Positions 8,756-19,788 of a DNA stretch of 64,000 nucleotides are shown here, one piece after another; the first letter of the stretch is position 1; each line of letters begins with the position of its first letter. The translations under genes were made by a program, and so were the position numbers. This DNA comes from Noviherbaspirillum cavernae. Lineage in GTDB: Bacteria; Pseudomonadota; Gammaproteobacteria; Burkholderiales; Burkholderiaceae_D. The stretch is from the NCBI RefSeq assembly GCF_003590875.1, contig NZ_QYUN01000002.1, positions 1,178,001 through 1,242,000 on the forward strand. The letters are read 5' to 3'. The notes beneath the pieces were generated by a model that worked only from the letters and a program-made list of their open reading frames with translations, was not told the origin of the DNA and searched no databases.

Positions 8756-9205
8756 TTAGTGTTTTCCGGTGCTGCCGAATCCGCCGGCGCCGCGCTCGCT
8801 GCTGTCGAATTCATCCACTATGTTGAAGCCGACCTGCAGAACGGGCACGACCACCAGTTGCGCCAGCCGCTCCAGCGGATTGAGGGTGAACGCGGCCTGG
8901 CCGCGGTTCCAGGTGGAGACCATCAGTTGCCCCTGGTAATCGGAGTCGATCAGCCCGACAAGGTTCCCCAGCACAATGCCGTGCTTGTGGCCCATGCCGC
9001 TGCGCGGCAGGATCATCGCGGCGTACGCCGGATCGCCGATGTGGATCGCGAGTCCGGTCGGTACCAGATGCGTTTCGCCCGGCTGGATGGTGAGCGGCGC
9101 ATCGATGCATGCGCGCAGGTCGAGGCCGGCGCTGCCTTGCGTGGCGTAGGCCGGCATTTGTTCCTTCATGCGCGGATCGAGGATTTTTACGTCTATTGTT
9201 TTCAT
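8756..9205 (-). CDS. dut: Deoxyuridine 5'-triphosphate nucleotidohydrolase (dUTPase)
   Basis: The protein is a trimeric dUTPase that hydrolyses dUTP to dUMP and pyrophosphate, keeping uracil out of DNA and supplying the thymidylate precursor. All family motifs are visible: GSAGLDLRA near the N-terminus, [11 protein letters not shown], the uracil-pocket segment [12 protein letters not shown], and the C-terminal glycine-rich arm [14 protein letters not shown] 9205 gives 149 residues, the family's usual size; a TTG five codons upstream is less likely. It lies downstream of coaBC, a common arrangement in proteobacteria, and just upstream of the M48-like lipoprotein gene. Confidence 0.96.
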   Translation of the reverse strand: MKTIDVKILDPRMKEQMPAYATQGSAGLDLRACIDAPLTIQPGETHLVPTGLAIHIGDPAYAAMILPRSGMGHKHGIVLGNLVGLIDSDYQGQLMVSTWNRGQAAFTLNPLERLAQLVVVPVLQVGFNIVDEFDSSERGAGGFGSTGKH

Positions 9206-9279
9206 GGATGTAGCGATCAAATATGTAGCGTCAAATCACGCGCCCGGCTTTGCGCGGGCGCTACAAAAAAACGGCGGAA

Positions 9280-10470
9280 TCAGATCCGCCGCGCAATTTC
9301 TGCAACCAGCTGTCGCGCCAGCACCTGCTTGTCCGCGCGCGGCAGTTGCGCATGGCCGGCGTCATCGAACAGCACCAGTTCGTTTTCATCCCTGCCGAAA
9401 GTCTGGTGGCCGATGTTGCCGACCAAAAGAGGGATGCCTTTCTTTCTGCGTTTTTCTTCGCCGTGCCGCAGCAATTCTTCCGACTCCGCCGCGAAGCCCA
9501 CGCAGTAGGGCCTGCCCGGCATCGCCGCAACGGCGGCGAGAATGTCGGGATTCTGCTCGAAGGCCAGCTGCGGCACGCCGCCGTCCGCGTTCTTCTTGAT
9601 CTTCTGCGCACTGGCATTCGCGACGCGCCAGTCCGCCACCGCCGCAACGGCGACGAACACATCCTGTCCGCTGGCATGCGACATCACGACGTCATGCATC
9701 TGCTGCGCGGTCTGCACGTTGATGCGATGCACGCCGTAGGGCGTGGCCAGTGCCGTCGGGCCCGATACCAGCGTGACTTCCGCGCCCGCTTCGCGCGCGG
9801 CGCGCGCAATCGCGTATCCCATCTTGCCGGAAGAGAGGTTGGTAATGCCGCGCACAGGATCGATCGGTTCGAACGTCGGCCCCGCCGTGATCAGCACCTG
9901 CCTGCCTGCGAGCAGCTTGACATGGAACGCCGCAATCACTTCCTCGACCAACTGTTCCGGCTCCAGCATGCGGCCCATTCCGGTTTCGCCGCATGCCTGG
10001 TCGCCCGCATCGGGGCCGAAAACATGAATCCCGTCTTCCTTCAGCTGGCGCACGTTGCGCTGCGTGGCGGGGTTTTGCCACATCTCCACGTTCATCGCCG
10101 GCGCAACCATCAAAGGCAGGGTCATCGGCCGCGCGACGCACAGGGTCGACAGCAGATCGTCGCATGCACCGTGCGCCAGCTTGGACATGAAATCCGCCGA
10201 ACAGGGCGCGATCACGAGCGCGTCGGCATCGCGGGTGAGATCGATATGCGGCATGTTGTTGCCGATGCGCGCATCCCATTGGTCCGTGAATACATGACGC
10301 CCGGACAGCGCCTGCATTGTCACCGGCGTGATGAACTGCGTCGCCGCCTGCGTCATCACGACCTGCACCGACGCCCCCGCCTTGGCGAGCTGGCGCGTGA
10401 ACTCCGCAGCCTTGTAGCAGGCAATGCCTCCGGTCAGACCCAGGACGATTTTCTTGCCGACGAGATCCAT
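9280..10470 (-). CDS. coaBC: Bifunctional phosphopantothenoylcysteine decarboxylase / phosphopantothenate-cysteine ligase
   Basis: This enzyme carries out two steps of coenzyme A synthesis: joining cysteine to 4'-phosphopantothenate (CoaB, C-terminal half) and decarboxylating the product to 4'-phosphopantetheine (CoaC, N-terminal flavoprotein half). The CoaC half shows [27 protein letters not shown] with the catalytic His, PAMNVEMW and CGETGMGRM with the active-site Cys. The CoaB half starts near [16 protein letters not shown] and keeps [11 protein letters not shown] 10470 is chosen over upstream codons because GGAG precedes it at good spacing; this gives 396 residues, close to the usual 400. 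It sits between lspA and dut on the minus strand. Confidence 0.96.
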   Translation of the reverse strand: MDLVGKKIVLGLTGGIACYKAAEFTRQLAKAGASVQVVMTQAATQFITPVTMQALSGRHVFTDQWDARIGNNMPHIDLTRDADALVIAPCSADFMSKLAHGACDDLLSTLCVARPMTLPLMVAPAMNVEMWQNPATQRNVRQLKEDGIHVFGPDAGDQACGETGMGRMLEPEQLVEEVIAAFHVKLLAGRQVLITAGPTFEPIDPVRGITNLSSGKMGYAIARAAREAGAEVTLVSGPTALATPYGVHRINVQTAQQMHDVVMSHASGQDVFVAVAAVADWRVANASAQKIKKNADGGVPQLAFEQNPDILAAVAAMPGRPYCVGFAAESEELLRHGEEKRRKKGIPLLVGNIGHQTFGRDENELVLFDDAGHAQLPRADKQVLARQLVAEIARRI

Positions 10471-10640
10471 GTGGACTCCAGAACAAATTCGTATCAATTG
10501 GCGCTTCGGAAAAAGCAGGCGCAACCGCCACTGGCCGCGTGCTGCGACACGGTCAGCACGCGTGGCCGGCAGGCTGATGCAGCAATGCCGGAGGCATTTT
10601 GACAGACACGGCGAGTGTAGCAGTTGCCAAAACGCAAGGC

Positions 10641-11138
10641 TTACTTCCCGACCCGGCGCAATTCGTCGATGATGAACAGCACCGCACCGATGCAGATCGC
10701 GCTGTCGGCGATGTTGAACGCGGGCCAGTGCCAGCCGCGGAAGTGCAGATCGAGAAAATCGACCACATGGCCGTACATCACGCGGTCGATCAGGTTGCCG
10801 ATCGCGCCGCCGAGAATCAGCGCCAGCGCCCAGCAGAACATCCGCTGCCCCGCATGCCGCTTCAACAGATACACGATGAATATCGCGGCAGCCACGGCAA
10901 TCGCCGTGAAAAAGTAGCGCTGCCAGCCGGACTCGGTTGCCAGAAAACTGAATGCGGCTCCCTTGTTATACACCAGCACCAGATTGAAGAAGGACGTCAC
11001 CGGGCGCGATGCGCCGTAGGCGAAGGTCTTCAGGATCGTGATCTTGGTGATCTGGTCGAGCAGCACGACGATGGCGGCGATGCCGAGCCACGGGATCAGG
11101 GTGGAGTTGGAGGAGGTGAGGCTGTTTTTCTTGGCCAT
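10641..11138 (-). CDS. lspA: Lipoprotein signal peptidase II
   Basis: LspA is the inner-membrane aspartyl protease that removes the signal peptide of diacylglyceryl-modified prolipoproteins. The 165-residue protein has four hydrophobic segments and the conserved blocks [30 protein letters not shown] and FNIADSAI; the last two supply the catalytic aspartates. It lies directly downstream of ileS, a very widespread pairing in proteobacteria. The lipoproteins predicted in this window (the channel at 1927 and the M48-like protein at 7614) would be its substrates. Confidence 0.97.
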   Translation of the reverse strand: MAKKNSLTSSNSTLIPWLGIAAIVVLLDQITKITILKTFAYGASRPVTSFFNLVLVYNKGAAFSFLATESGWQRYFFTAIAVAAAIFIVYLLKRHAGQRMFCWALALILGGAIGNLIDRVMYGHVVDFLDLHFRGWHWPAFNIADSAICIGAVLFIIDELRRVGK

Positions 11139-11156
11139 ATGGGTATGTAGTCAAGG

Positions 11157-11180
11157 TCATTCCCGCCGCGGCGGGAATGA
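11157..11180. repeat. Perfect 24-base palindrome between ileS and lspA
   Basis: The sequence is a perfect self-complementary palindrome with half-site TCATTCCCGCCG. It lies in the 50-base gap between the ileS stop and the lspA start. Similar GTCATTCCCGC palindromes are frequent dispersed elements in proteobacterial genomes. It could fold in the mRNA and affect readthrough from ileS to lspA, but no T tract follows. Confidence 0.6.
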
Positions 11181-11188
11181 CTCGGGAG

Positions 11189-14038
11189 TTATGCGAACCG
11201 GCGTGCCTCGCCGCTGCCGAACAGATTGCTGACGCAGCGTCCGCAGATGTCGGGATGTTCGGCATGTGCGCCGACATCGGCGCGATAGTGCCAGCACCGC
11301 TCGCATTTCTGATGGGCCGACGGCGTGACGATAACAGCTTCCTCCGCTTCGCTTCCCACCTGCGTGACCGTTGCTTGCGATGTGATAAACACGAACTTCA
11401 AGTCATCGTCCAGGCTTTGCAGTAGCGCATGCTTCTTGCCGCTGGCCTTGATCTCGATTTCGGCCTGCAGCGATGAGCCGATGCCGCCGGCCATGCGCAC
11501 CTCTTCCAGCTGCTTGGTGACCTCGGCGCGTAACTCGCGCAGCACCGCGAACTTGCCCAGCAAGGCATCGGCGTCCGCCACCGTCGGCAGCGTGTAATAG
11601 ATCTGCGTGAAGATCGTTTCGTCGCTCGCGGCATACGTCTCCTTGTCCGCGAACACCGTCCATGCTTCCTCCGCCGTGAACGACAGCATTGGCGCCATCA
11701 CGCGCAGCAGCGCATGCGTGATGTGCCAGATCGCGGTCTGCGCCGAGCGACGTGCCGCCGAAGTCGCGCCGCAGGTGTACAGCCGATCCTTCAGGATGTC
11801 GAGGTAGAAGCCGCCGAGGTCCTCCGAGCAATACATCTGCAGCTTGGCAACGACCGGATGGAATTCGTAGACTTCGTAATGCCGGCCGATTTCCCTCTGC
11901 AGTTCGGTCATGCGCGCGATGGCATAGCGGTCGATTTCCAGCATGTCTGCCACCGGCACCGCGTCCCTGACCGGATCGAAGTCGGAGGTGTTGGCCAGCA
12001 GGAAGCGCAAGGTGTTGCGGATACGGCGATACGCTTCCACCACCCGCTTCAGGATTTCCTCCGAAATCGATAGCTCGCCGGAATAGTCGGTTGATGCCAC
12101 CCACAAGCGCAGAATTTCCGCGCCGAGCGTGTCGGAGATTTTCTGCGGCGCGACGGTGTTACCCACTGACTTGGACATCTTCTTGCCCTCGCCATCGACC
12201 ACGAAGCCGTGCGTCAGCAGCGCCTTGTACGGCGGGCAGCGGTTGATCATCGAGGATGTCAGCAGCGACGAATGGAACCAGCCGCGATGCTGGTCCGAAC
12301 CTTCCAGATACAGGTCGGCCGGGAACTGCGATTCTTCCGCATGTGAACCGCGCAGCACCGTTTGGTGCGTGGTGCCGGAATCGAACCAGACATCGAGTGT
12401 GTCCTTGTTCTTCACGTACATCTCGGCGTCGGCGCCCAGCAACTCCTTCGGATCGAGCGCCTGCCACGCTTCGATGCCGCTCTTTTCGACGCGCTTGGCG
12501 ACTTCTTCCAGCAGTTCGGGCGTGCGCGGATGCAGCTCGCCGCTTTCCTTGTGCACGAAGAAAGCCATCGGCACGCCCCACTGGCGTTGGCGCGACAGCG
12601 TCCAGTCCGGACGGTTGGCGATCATGCCATGCAGGCGCGCCTTGCCCCAGCTCGGATAGAACGCAGTGGCGTCGATGCCATCCAGTGCAGTCTGACGCAG
12701 CGTCGGGCCGTCATCCTTGGGTGTCACGTCCATGCCGGCGAACCATTGCGAGGTCGCACGGTAGATGATCGGCTTCTTGTGCCGCCAGCAGTGCATGTAG
12801 CTGTGGTCGAACATGACCAGCTTGAACAGCGAGCCGACTTCTTCCAGCTTGGCGCAGATCGGTTTGGATGCTTCCCAGATCGTCATGCCGCCGAAGAAGG
12901 GCAGCCACGACGCGTATTTGCCGTCGCCCATGACCGGGTTGATGATGGCGTCGTCCTTCATGCCGTGCGCCTTGCACGACACGAAGTCGTCCACGCCGTA
13001 GGCTGGCGAGGAGTGCACGATGCCGGTGCCGGTGTCGAGCGTCACGTACTCGCCGAGATAGATCGGCGACAGGCGGTTGTAGCCCGGATCGGCATCGGCG
13101 AACGGATGCTTGAAGCGGATCATCGACAGCGCGGAGCCGGCGCAAGTGGCGATGATTCTGCCTTCCATGCCATAGCGTTGCAGGCAGCTCTCGACCAGAT
13201 CCTTCGCCAGCAGCAGCAACAGCGGTTCGCCGTTGCGCGAAGTTTGCACCAGCGCGTATTCGAATTCCGGGTGCACGTTCAGCGCCTGGTTGGCGGGGAT
13301 GGTCCACGGCGTGGTGGTCCAGATCACCGCATAGCCCTTGTCGGCCGGCAGTTTCGGCAGGTCGAAAGCTTCTGCGATCCGCTCCGGCTCGGCAAACGGG
13401 AAGCCGACATCGATCGCCGGATCGCGCTTGTCCTGATATTCGACTTCCGCTTCGGCCAGCGCCGAGCCGCAGTCGAAGCACCAGTTGACCGGCTTCAGCC
13501 CGCGATAGACGTAACCTTTTTCGAGGATGGTGCCGAGCGCGCGGATTTCGTCGGCCTCATTGCGGAAATCCATTGTCTTGTATGGACGATCCCACTGGCC
13601 CAGCACGCCGAGGCGGATGAAGTCCTTCTTCTGGCGCTCGATCTGTTCGCTCGCATAGGCGCGCGACTTCGCCAATACTTCTGCCGTCGGCAGGTTCTTG
13701 CCGTGCTGTTTTTCGATCTGGATCTCGATCGGCATGCCGTGGCAATCCCAGCCCGGCACGTATTGCGCGTCGAAGCCCGCCATGTTGCGCGCCTTGACGA
13801 TCATGTCCTTCAGGATCTTGTTGACCGCGTGACCGATGTGGATGTCGCCGTTGGCATACGGCGGGCCGTCGTGCAGGATGAATTTCGGGCGGTTCTTCGA
13901 CGCCTTGCGGATCTTTTCGTAGACCTTTCTCTCCTGCCACTCCTTCACCCATTTCGGTTCGCGCTTGGCCAGATCGCCGCGCATCGGAAAAGCGGTTTCG
14001 GTCAGATTGACCGGATACTTGTTTTTTTGTTCGGACAT
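11189..14038 (-). CDS. ileS: Isoleucyl-tRNA synthetase
   Basis: This class I synthetase charges tRNA-Ile in the cytoplasm. The 949-residue protein carries the HIGH signature ([11 protein letters not shown]), the KMSKS loop ([10 protein letters not shown]), [10 protein letters not shown], and a C-terminal zinc-binding segment CERCWHYR followed by CGRC. Its length matches the bacterial ileS1 family. ATG 14038 begins [19 protein letters not shown], the usual N-terminus; the frame is open further upstream to 14101 but that part is not conserved. It follows ribF and precedes lspA, a gene order conserved across proteobacteria. Confidence 0.97.
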   Translation of the reverse strand: MSEQKNKYPVNLTETAFPMRGDLAKREPKWVKEWQERKVYEKIRKASKNRPKFILHDGPPYANGDIHIGHAVNKILKDMIVKARNMAGFDAQYVPGWDCHGMPIEIQIEKQHGKNLPTAEVLAKSRAYASEQIERQKKDFIRLGVLGQWDRPYKTMDFRNEADEIRALGTILEKGYVYRGLKPVNWCFDCGSALAEAEVEYQDKRDPAIDVGFPFAEPERIAEAFDLPKLPADKGYAVIWTTTPWTIPANQALNVHPEFEYALVQTSRNGEPLLLLLAKDLVESCLQRYGMEGRIIATCAGSALSMIRFKHPFADADPGYNRLSPIYLGEYVTLDTGTGIVHSSPAYGVDDFVSCKAHGMKDDAIINPVMGDGKYASWLPFFGGMTIWEASKPICAKLEEVGSLFKLVMFDHSYMHCWRHKKPIIYRATSQWFAGMDVTPKDDGPTLRQTALDGIDATAFYPSWGKARLHGMIANRPDWTLSRQRQWGVPMAFFVHKESGELHPRTPELLEEVAKRVEKSGIEAWQALDPKELLGADAEMYVKNKDTLDVWFDSGTTHQTVLRGSHAEESQFPADLYLEGSDQHRGWFHSSLLTSSMINRCPPYKALLTHGFVVDGEGKKMSKSVGNTVAPQKISDTLGAEILRLWVASTDYSGELSISEEILKRVVEAYRRIRNTLRFLLANTSDFDPVRDAVPVADMLEIDRYAIARMTELQREIGRHYEVYEFHPVVAKLQMYCSEDLGGFYLDILKDRLYTCGATSAARRSAQTAIWHITHALLRVMAPMLSFTAEEAWTVFADKETYAASDETIFTQIYYTLPTVADADALLGKFAVLRELRAEVTKQLEEVRMAGGIGSSLQAEIEIKASGKKHALLQSLDDDLKFVFITSQATVTQVGSEAEEAVIVTPSAHQKCERCWHYRADVGAHAEHPDICGRCVSNLFGSGEARRFA

Positions 14039-14097
14039 GGTGTTTTCAATCGTAAAAATCGGTGGATCAAACAATGCGGACGACGCTGGTTTGATCG

Positions 14098-15075
14098 TCA
14101 AATTCGATCGGTCGCGGAGATGGCGGAAGCGTCCGGTTGCCTGAAATACGCGCGGGCATTCGCCTCGTCGCGCGCGATGGCGTCGGTCAGCGCCGGCAGG
14201 TCGATGAACTTTTCCTCATCGCGCAGCTTCTTCATGAACTCGACCCGGATCAGCTTGCCGTAGCACTGTTGCGCATAGTCGAACACATAGGTTTCCAGCA
14301 GCACGCGCCCGCTGTCCTCGATGGTGGGCCGCACGCCGAGGCTGGCGACGCCGGGCAGCGGCTTGTCCGCGAGGCCGTGCACCTGCACCACGAAGATGCC
14401 GGACAGCGCGGGCCGCTTGTGGACGACGCGCAGATTCATGGTCGGGAAACCGATGGTCCGGCCGAGCTTCTTGCCGTGGACGACGTGTCCCGATATCGAA
14501 TAAGGATGCCCGAGCAGTTGTGCCGCGTGTTCGAAATCGCTCTGTGCCAGCGCGGCGCGGACGGAGGAGGAGGAGATGCGCGTGCCGTTGTTCGTGACAG
14601 TGGGCATGGCTTCGACATGGAAACCGAACTTCTTCCCGGCTGCAGTCAGCGATGCGATATCGCCCGCGCGCTTCGCCCCGTAACGGAAGTCTTCGCCGAC
14701 CATCAGCCACTTCACGTGCAAGCCCTGCACCAGCACCCTTTCAACGAAATCATCGGGAGACATGGACGCGAAATGCGCGTTGAAATGCTCGACGATGACG
14801 CGATCGATGCCGGCATTCTGCAAGGACTGCAGCTTGTCGCGCAGACTGGCGATGCGGGTCGGCGCCTTGGACAGGTCGCCTGCGAGCCGTGCGAAAAACT
14901 CGCGCGGATGCGGCTCGAAGGTCATGACCGCAGCTTCCACTCCCAGTTTCGTTGCCGCTTCCCGCACGTGTGCCAGCAGCGCTTGATGTCCGCGATGCAC
15001 GCCGTCGAAATTGCCAATCGTCAATGCGCAGGGCGCACGCGATGCGGCATTGGGAAGTCCGCGAAATACCTTCAT
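14098..15075 (-). CDS. ribF: Bifunctional riboflavin kinase / FAD synthetase
   Basis: RibF phosphorylates riboflavin to FMN and adenylylates FMN to FAD. The N-terminal FAD-synthetase half has the nucleotidyltransferase signature [13 protein letters not shown] and the motif [11 protein letters not shown]. The C-terminal flavokinase half has [11 protein letters not shown] and the [12 protein letters not shown] segment. ATG 15075 starts MKVFRGL and gives 325 residues, typical for the family; an upstream TTG at 15102 is rejected. It is the first gene of the minus-strand ribF-ileS-lspA-coaBC-dut run. Confidence 0.96.
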   Translation of the reverse strand: MKVFRGLPNAASRAPCALTIGNFDGVHRGHQALLAHVREAATKLGVEAAVMTFEPHPREFFARLAGDLSKAPTRIASLRDKLQSLQNAGIDRVIVEHFNAHFASMSPDDFVERVLVQGLHVKWLMVGEDFRYGAKRAGDIASLTAAGKKFGFHVEAMPTVTNNGTRISSSSVRAALAQSDFEHAAQLLGHPYSISGHVVHGKKLGRTIGFPTMNLRVVHKRPALSGIFVVQVHGLADKPLPGVASLGVRPTIEDSGRVLLETYVFDYAQQCYGKLIRVEFMKKLRDEEKFIDLPALTDAIARDEANARAYFRQPDASAISATDRI

Positions 15076-15154
15076 ACAGGTGATAGGAGAAAACTGCCGC
15101 AAAACTTTGAATTATAAATGCTTTCCTTCGGTTTTCCTTGCGGCAAGAACGCGC

Positions 15155-16030
15155 TTACGAGGCATCGTGCCTGGCCGCGCCCAAGGGGTCTTGGCGGTAA
15201 TACCGGGAGAGCAGACGATAAATTTCCGGGTAGGCATCCGCCAACGGCTGCGGCAAAACGAAAAACGCTTCCGAGGCCACGGCAAAGAATTCCGCCGGAT
15301 GACTGGCCGCATAAGGGTCGAGCGGCAACTCCGCGAACAGCGCCTCATGCAGGCTTGCATGAACGTCATCGTTTTCATCGAAGTCATCCGGCAACTGACG
15401 GTCGAGCGCATCCACTTGCCTGGTAAAGTCTTCATACGCCGCCGTGAATTCCCGTTGCCATGCCTGCGGTCCGATGTCGCGATGATAGTCCGCAAGAAAC
15501 GGCGGGCAGCCGTTCGCTCCGCCATCCCCCATATCTATTTTGTGGGCGAATTCGTGGATAACAACGTTGTAGCCGGGCGCATCGGATGCTTCGACGTCTT
15601 CCCAGGACAATACGACTGCGCCGCCCGCATCCAATGCCTCGCCGGAGACGGGAGCGCGCCACTCATGCACCACGCCGGCCTCGTCCATTTCGCTCTGCGG
15701 CACGACGAAGGCGGCCGGATAAACGATGATGCCTGCCATGTCATCGTACAAGTCGAGAGTCAGATTCAATACCGGCAAGCTTGCCTGCAGCGCAATCAGA
15801 ACGGCGATTTCGTCGGTCAGTTCAAGTCCGCCGGCGGAGGTGAATGTTTTTTTGTCAAGCAATGCTTCGCATAAACGCTTGAGGCGCTCCAAGTCATGGG
15901 GCGGCAGTCGTTGGAGAAAGGGAAGGCGGGCAACGCAATCCCGCCAGAGCGCGTCGGGGATGCGAGGAACATGTCGATGAAAGAGTCGGCGCAGCCATTG
16001 CATGGGCCTATTGTCACGGAAATCATTCAT
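15155..16030 (-). CDS. mtfA: MtfA-family zinc peptidase
   Basis: This protein resembles MtfA, a soluble zinc-dependent peptidase that in enterobacteria binds the glucose repressor Mlc. The HEXXH zinc motif is present as HEFAHKID, in the family context YNVVIHEFAHKIDMGDG. A downstream Glu-rich helix (HPAEFFAVASEAFF) probably supplies the third ligand. Start choice is uncertain: ATG 16030 has an AGAG upstream, while ATG 16003 (nine codons later) gives a more usual length. Whether this organism has an Mlc partner cannot be judged here, so only the peptidase role is supported. Confidence 0.85.
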   Translation of the reverse strand: MNDFRDNRPMQWLRRLFHRHVPRIPDALWRDCVARLPFLQRLPPHDLERLKRLCEALLDKKTFTSAGGLELTDEIAVLIALQASLPVLNLTLDLYDDMAGIIVYPAAFVVPQSEMDEAGVVHEWRAPVSGEALDAGGAVVLSWEDVEASDAPGYNVVIHEFAHKIDMGDGGANGCPPFLADYHRDIGPQAWQREFTAAYEDFTRQVDALDRQLPDDFDENDDVHASLHEALFAELPLDPYAASHPAEFFAVASEAFFVLPQPLADAYPEIYRLLSRYYRQDPLGAARHDAS

Positions 16031-16147
16031 CCGCGACAACACTCTTTTTCGCCATGCGGGCGACAAGTATCGCCATGTGTTGGGGCGCGCTGGTTTCCCG
16101 TCGCGCCCAGCATGGCTGGATACTGCAGTTTCGGGATGAAAACGGAC

Positions 16148-16564
16148 CTAACGCTTGCTCATGAATTGCTCCAGCAGCGATGCGACATCGCCGAAGCCGC
16201 CCTGCGGCGCTTGTCCGTTGGGCGTCAACTTGTCCACCAGTCCAGGCAGCAATTCGCTCAATTGGCTGGCGGTTTCATTCTGCGACAGGCCGGCGGTCTC
16301 CGAAATCTGTTCCAGCTCGCCGCCGCCCAGTGCTTGCTGAATCTGCTCGCTGGAGATCGGCATGTTCTGGCCGCTGCCGATCCAAGAGTTGACGACATCG
16401 CCCAGCCCGGCTTCCTGAAATTTCCCTGCCAAGCCGGACAGGCCGCCAGTCTGGCCATCGTTCGACAGCATGGAAAGCGCGGCTTGCAGCAGCCGCATTT
16501 TCGGATCGGCCATTTGTGCCTGGCCGCCGCCGAACATACCGAGTGCACTGTCCAGAAGTCCCAT
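16148..16564 (-). CDS. YidB-like DUF937 protein
   Basis: This small (138-residue) protein resembles the YidB/DUF937 family: an N-terminal GLLDSALGMFGG, a Gly/Gln-rich middle, and the conserved stretch around residues 70-125 with ISSEQIQQALGGGELEQIS, then LSELLPGLVDKLTPNG. A strong ribosome-binding site (AGGAGG, complement of 16571-16576) precedes the start. There is no signal peptide or membrane span. The family has no well-established biochemical function. It stands alone between mtfA and rsmE. Confidence 0.85.
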   Translation of the reverse strand: MGLLDSALGMFGGGQAQMADPKMRLLQAALSMLSNDGQTGGLSGLAGKFQEAGLGDVVNSWIGSGQNMPISSEQIQQALGGGELEQISETAGLSQNETASQLSELLPGLVDKLTPNGQAPQGGFGDVASLLEQFMSKR

Positions 16565-16666
16565 GGTTTACCTCCTTTTAAGGTGATCGACTGAATGGTC
16601 AAGTGACCACAATAGGGGCAGGACGCTGCGTTGCAAATACAAACCGGGGCGATGTTTGATTTCGAT

Positions 16667-17392
16667 TTACATCTCGCCCCAAATCGCATTCATGGCGGAA
16701 ACAGCTGCCAAGCCTGCGGTTTCCGTGCGCAGCACTCGTTGTCCAATCGACAATGCCAATACGCCTTGCGCGCGCGCGGCATCTTCTTCCTGTTTCGTGA
16801 AGCCGCCTTCCGGCCCGATCAACAGGCTCACCGACTGTGGCGAATGGTGCCGTGCCCAGTCGGAAAACGATTGCTCGGCGCGCGGCGTCAGGAGAATGCG
16901 CGTGTGCAAGTCTTGCTGGCCGACCCATTGGTGAAAATCCAACGGTTCGGCCAGATGCGCCAGCCGGTTGCGGCCGCTTTGCTCCGAGGCCGCGACGATG
17001 ATTCCCTGCCAATGCGCGGCTTTCTTTTCCGCCCGCTCCGCTGAAAGCCGGACTACGCAGCGTTGCGCGGTCAGCGGTTGAATCGCGGTGACGCCGAGTT
17101 CAACAGCCTTTTCGATGATCCAGTCCATCTTGGACGCTTCCGGCAGCGCCTGGGCCAGCTTGATCGCGTAGGGCAATTCGGCCTCACGCGGTGAAAAGGT
17201 CTTGATCTCCGCGCTTGCGCGTTTCTTGTCAATCTCCGTCAGTGTGGCGGTATATTCGCCGCCTTCGCCATTGAACAGCGTGATGTTGTCGCCATGCGCC
17301 ATGCGCAGCACGCGCACGTGGTGGGCGACGTGATCGGGCAGGGAAATTATGGCGCCGACCTGCAGAGATTGGGGATCGAAGAAGCGTGGCAT
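16667..17392 (-). CDS. rsmE: 16S rRNA (uracil-1498-N3)-methyltransferase
   Basis: RsmE is a SPOUT-class methyltransferase that methylates U1498 of 16S rRNA using S-adenosylmethionine. The 241-residue protein begins MPRFFDP, has the characteristic [14 protein letters not shown] segment, and ends with the knotted SAM site [13 protein letters not shown] and [13 protein letters not shown]. Size and motifs match the family. It is transcribed divergently from tkt across a 255-base gap. Confidence 0.96.
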   Translation of the reverse strand: MPRFFDPQSLQVGAIISLPDHVAHHVRVLRMAHGDNITLFNGEGGEYTATLTEIDKKRASAEIKTFSPREAELPYAIKLAQALPEASKMDWIIEKAVELGVTAIQPLTAQRCVVRLSAERAEKKAAHWQGIIVAASEQSGRNRLAHLAEPLDFHQWVGQQDLHTRILLTPRAEQSFSDWARHHSPQSVSLLIGPEGGFTKQEEDAARAQGVLALSIGQRVLRTETAGLAAVSAMNAIWGEM

Positions 17393-17579
17393 GTATCAAT
17401 ATGTCATGGAGGCGGAATCGAACGTCCGGGGCGGGAAATGAATATACATGAGGGAGGCTGCCGAGTGCATTTCGGAAACGTGGTTTCCCGTTGTCCGGTG
17501 CAACGAGCGATGCGCGGGCAAAGGATGCTTCACGGCCGATATCGAATTGCCAATTCTAATTCGGGGTGCGTCTGTCTGG

Positions 17580-17585
17580 TAAAAT
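17580..17585 (+). promoter_or_regulatory. Possible extended -10 element for tkt
   Basis: TGGTAAAAT resembles an extended -10 box 62 bases before the tkt start. I find no matching -35 hexamer at standard spacing, so this is tentative. Confidence 0.3.
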
Positions 17586-17647
17586 ATGCGGCTTTGCACC
17601 ATACCGTTCCAACCGGTCGCCACGACCCGCCACTTACGCTGAAAAAC

Positions 17648-19642
17648 ATGACTTCCACGCTCCCGACTACCAAGATGGCCAATGCAATCCGCGCATTGGC
17701 AATGGATGCAGTACAAAAGGCAAATTCCGGCCATCCCGGCATGCCGATGGGGATGGCGGAAATTGCCGTTGCACTGTGGGGCAAGCATTATCGTCACAAT
17801 CCGGCCAATCCGCACTGGGTCAATCGCGACCGCTTCGTGGTGTCCAATGGCCACGGTTCGATGCTGCACTATGCATTGCTGCATTTGACAGGTTACGACC
17901 TGTCGATGGAGGAAATCAGGAATTTCCGTCAACTGCATTCGAAGACTCCGGGCCATCCGGAAGTGCACATCACGCCAGGCATCGAAACCACGACCGGCCC
18001 GCTGGGACAGGGCTTGACCAATGCGGTCGGCATGGCGCTGGCGGAAAAATTGCTCGCCGCCGAATTCAACAAGCCGGGTTTCGACGTGGTCGATCACCAC
18101 ACCTATGTGCTCCTTGGCGATGGTTGCCTGATGGAAGGCATCTCGCATGAGGCATGCTCGCTGGCCGGCACGCTGCGCCTGTCCAGGCTGATTGCCCTGT
18201 ACGACGACAACGGCATTTCGATCGACGGCAAGGTGGATGGCTGGTTCCTGGATGACACGCCGAAGCGTTTCGAGGCATATCACTGGAACGTGATCCGCGA
18301 TGTCGATGGACACAATGTCGATGCGGTCAACGCTGCCATCGCGCAGGCGAAGACATCGGACAAGCCGACCTTGATCTGCTGCAAGACGGTCATCGGCAAA
18401 GGCGCGCCCAATATGCAGGGTACCGACAAGGTGCATGGTGCCGCGCTGGGCGACAAGGAAATCGCCGCAACGCGCGAAGCGATCGACTGGGCCAATGCAC
18501 CATTCGAGATTCCGTCCGATGTCTATTCCGCATGGAATGCGAAAGAGACAGGCAGCAAGCTGGAAGGGGAGTGGGACGCCTTGTTCAAGGCCTATGGCGA
18601 GCGCTATCCGCAAGAAGCCGGCGAGTTGGTGCGCCGCATGAAAGGCGAACTGCCGGGCAATCTCGATGCTGCGGTCGAGGCATACATCGCCTCCTGCGTC
18701 GAGAAGAAGGAAACGATTGCCACTCGCAAGGCCAGCCAGAACGCGATCCAGGCGTTGGCACAGGTATTGCCGGAGTTTCTCGGCGGTTCCGCCGACCTGA
18801 CCGGCTCGAACCTGACCAACTGGAAGGAGTCCGTTGCCGTCCGCGCCGACCAGCCGGGCAATCACATCAATTACGGCGTGCGCGAGTTCGGCATGTCGGC
18901 CGTGATGAACGGCATCGCGTTGCATGGCGGTTTCATTCCGTTCGGCGCTACCTTCCTCACGTTCTCGGATTACAGCCGCAATGCGATCCGCATGGCGGCG
19001 CTGATGAAGACGCGCTCGATCTTCGTGTTCACACATGATTCGATCGGCCTGGGCGAAGACGGCCCGACGCACCAGTCGGTCGAGCACGTGTCGAGCCTGC
19101 GCCTGATCCCGCAACTGGACAACTGGCGTCCGTGCGACACCGTGGAATCGGCAATCGCATGGAAAAATGCAGTCAAGCGCAAGGACGGTCCGAGCACCTT
19201 GATCTTCTCGCGCCAGAACCTGCCGTTCATGGAGCGCAATGCGGATCAGATCGCGAACATCGACAAGGGCGCTTACGTGCTGCGCGATGCGGCAGGTGCG
19301 AAGGCGGTGCTGATCGCCACAGGGTCTGAAGTGGAGCTGGCGGTCAAGGCAGCAGATGAACTGGCGAAGCAGGGAATCCCGGTGCGCGTGGTGTCGATGC
19401 CGAGCACGGACGTATTCGATCGCCAGGATGCGGCATACAAGACCAGTGTGTTGCCGAAGGGCCTGCCGCGTGTCGCGGTGGAAGCCGGCGTGACCGCCTT
19501 CTGGCACAAGTATGTCGGCCTTGAAGGTGCAGTGGTGGGTATCGATACCTTCGGCGAATCCGCACCGGCGGGTGTGCTGTTCAAGCATTTCGGCTTCACG
19601 ACCGAGCGCGTCGTGGAGACTGTGAAATCGGTTTTAGTTTGA
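17648..19642 (+). CDS. tkt: Transketolase
   Basis: Transketolase moves two-carbon ketol units between sugar phosphates in the non-oxidative pentose phosphate pathway, using thiamine diphosphate. Motifs seen: [14 protein letters not shown] near the N-terminus, the ThDP-binding [13 protein letters not shown] region, IDGKVDGWF, and the pyrimidine-domain block [15 protein letters not shown] followed by [17 protein letters not shown] 17648 gives 664 residues, the usual family size; the open frame further upstream lacks homologous sequence. It is followed by gapA, separated by a long palindrome, a typical carbon-metabolism pairing in Burkholderiales. Confidence 0.97.
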   Translation: MTSTLPTTKMANAIRALAMDAVQKANSGHPGMPMGMAEIAVALWGKHYRHNPANPHWVNRDRFVVSNGHGSMLHYALLHLTGYDLSMEEIRNFRQLHSKTPGHPEVHITPGIETTTGPLGQGLTNAVGMALAEKLLAAEFNKPGFDVVDHHTYVLLGDGCLMEGISHEACSLAGTLRLSRLIALYDDNGISIDGKVDGWFLDDTPKRFEAYHWNVIRDVDGHNVDAVNAAIAQAKTSDKPTLICCKTVIGKGAPNMQGTDKVHGAALGDKEIAATREAIDWANAPFEIPSDVYSAWNAKETGSKLEGEWDALFKAYGERYPQEAGELVRRMKGELPGNLDAAVEAYIASCVEKKETIATRKASQNAIQALAQVLPEFLGGSADLTGSNLTNWKESVAVRADQPGNHINYGVREFGMSAVMNGIALHGGFIPFGATFLTFSDYSRNAIRMAALMKTRSIFVFTHDSIGLGEDGPTHQSVEHVSSLRLIPQLDNWRPCDTVESAIAWKNAVKRKDGPSTLIFSRQNLPFMERNADQIANIDKGAYVLRDAAGAKAVLIATGSEVELAVKAADELAKQGIPVRVVSMPSTDVFDRQDAAYKTSVLPKGLPRVAVEAGVTAFWHKYVGLEGAVVGIDTFGESAPAGVLFKHFGFTTERVVETVKSVLV

Positions 19643-19653
19643 TTTGATATTTC

Positions 19654-19753
19654 CAGCTCCTCCCCCTTCAAGGCGGAGGCTGGGTGGGGGATGGGTTTTC
19701 AGCCATGCGTGACCCATCCCCACCCAACCCTCCCTTTGAAGGGGAGGGGGCTG
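19654..19753. repeat. Long imperfect inverted repeat between tkt and gapA
   Basis: The left arm (19654-19696) and right arm (19712-19753) are nearly complementary over about 42 bases and are separated by a 15-base loop. The outer arms contain a CCCTTTGAAGGGGAGG-type core that recurs at 57070-57091 and 59807-59827. RNA across this element would form a very stable hairpin between the two genes. It could insulate mRNA ends, or be a REP-type mobile palindrome. Confidence 0.75.
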
Positions 19754-19788
19754 AATGATTACCTTGCTTTTTCATTCAGGAGAAAACC

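Noticed and set aside
12362..14263. A plus-strand open frame opposite ileS and ribF
   Set aside because: Both minus-strand genes are unambiguous, and the plus-strand translation lacks any recognisable motif.
17547..17585. A full sigma-70 promoter for tkt using TTGCCA as the -35 box
   Set aside because: The spacing to TAAAAT is 27 bases, far too long; only the extended -10 is kept as tentative.
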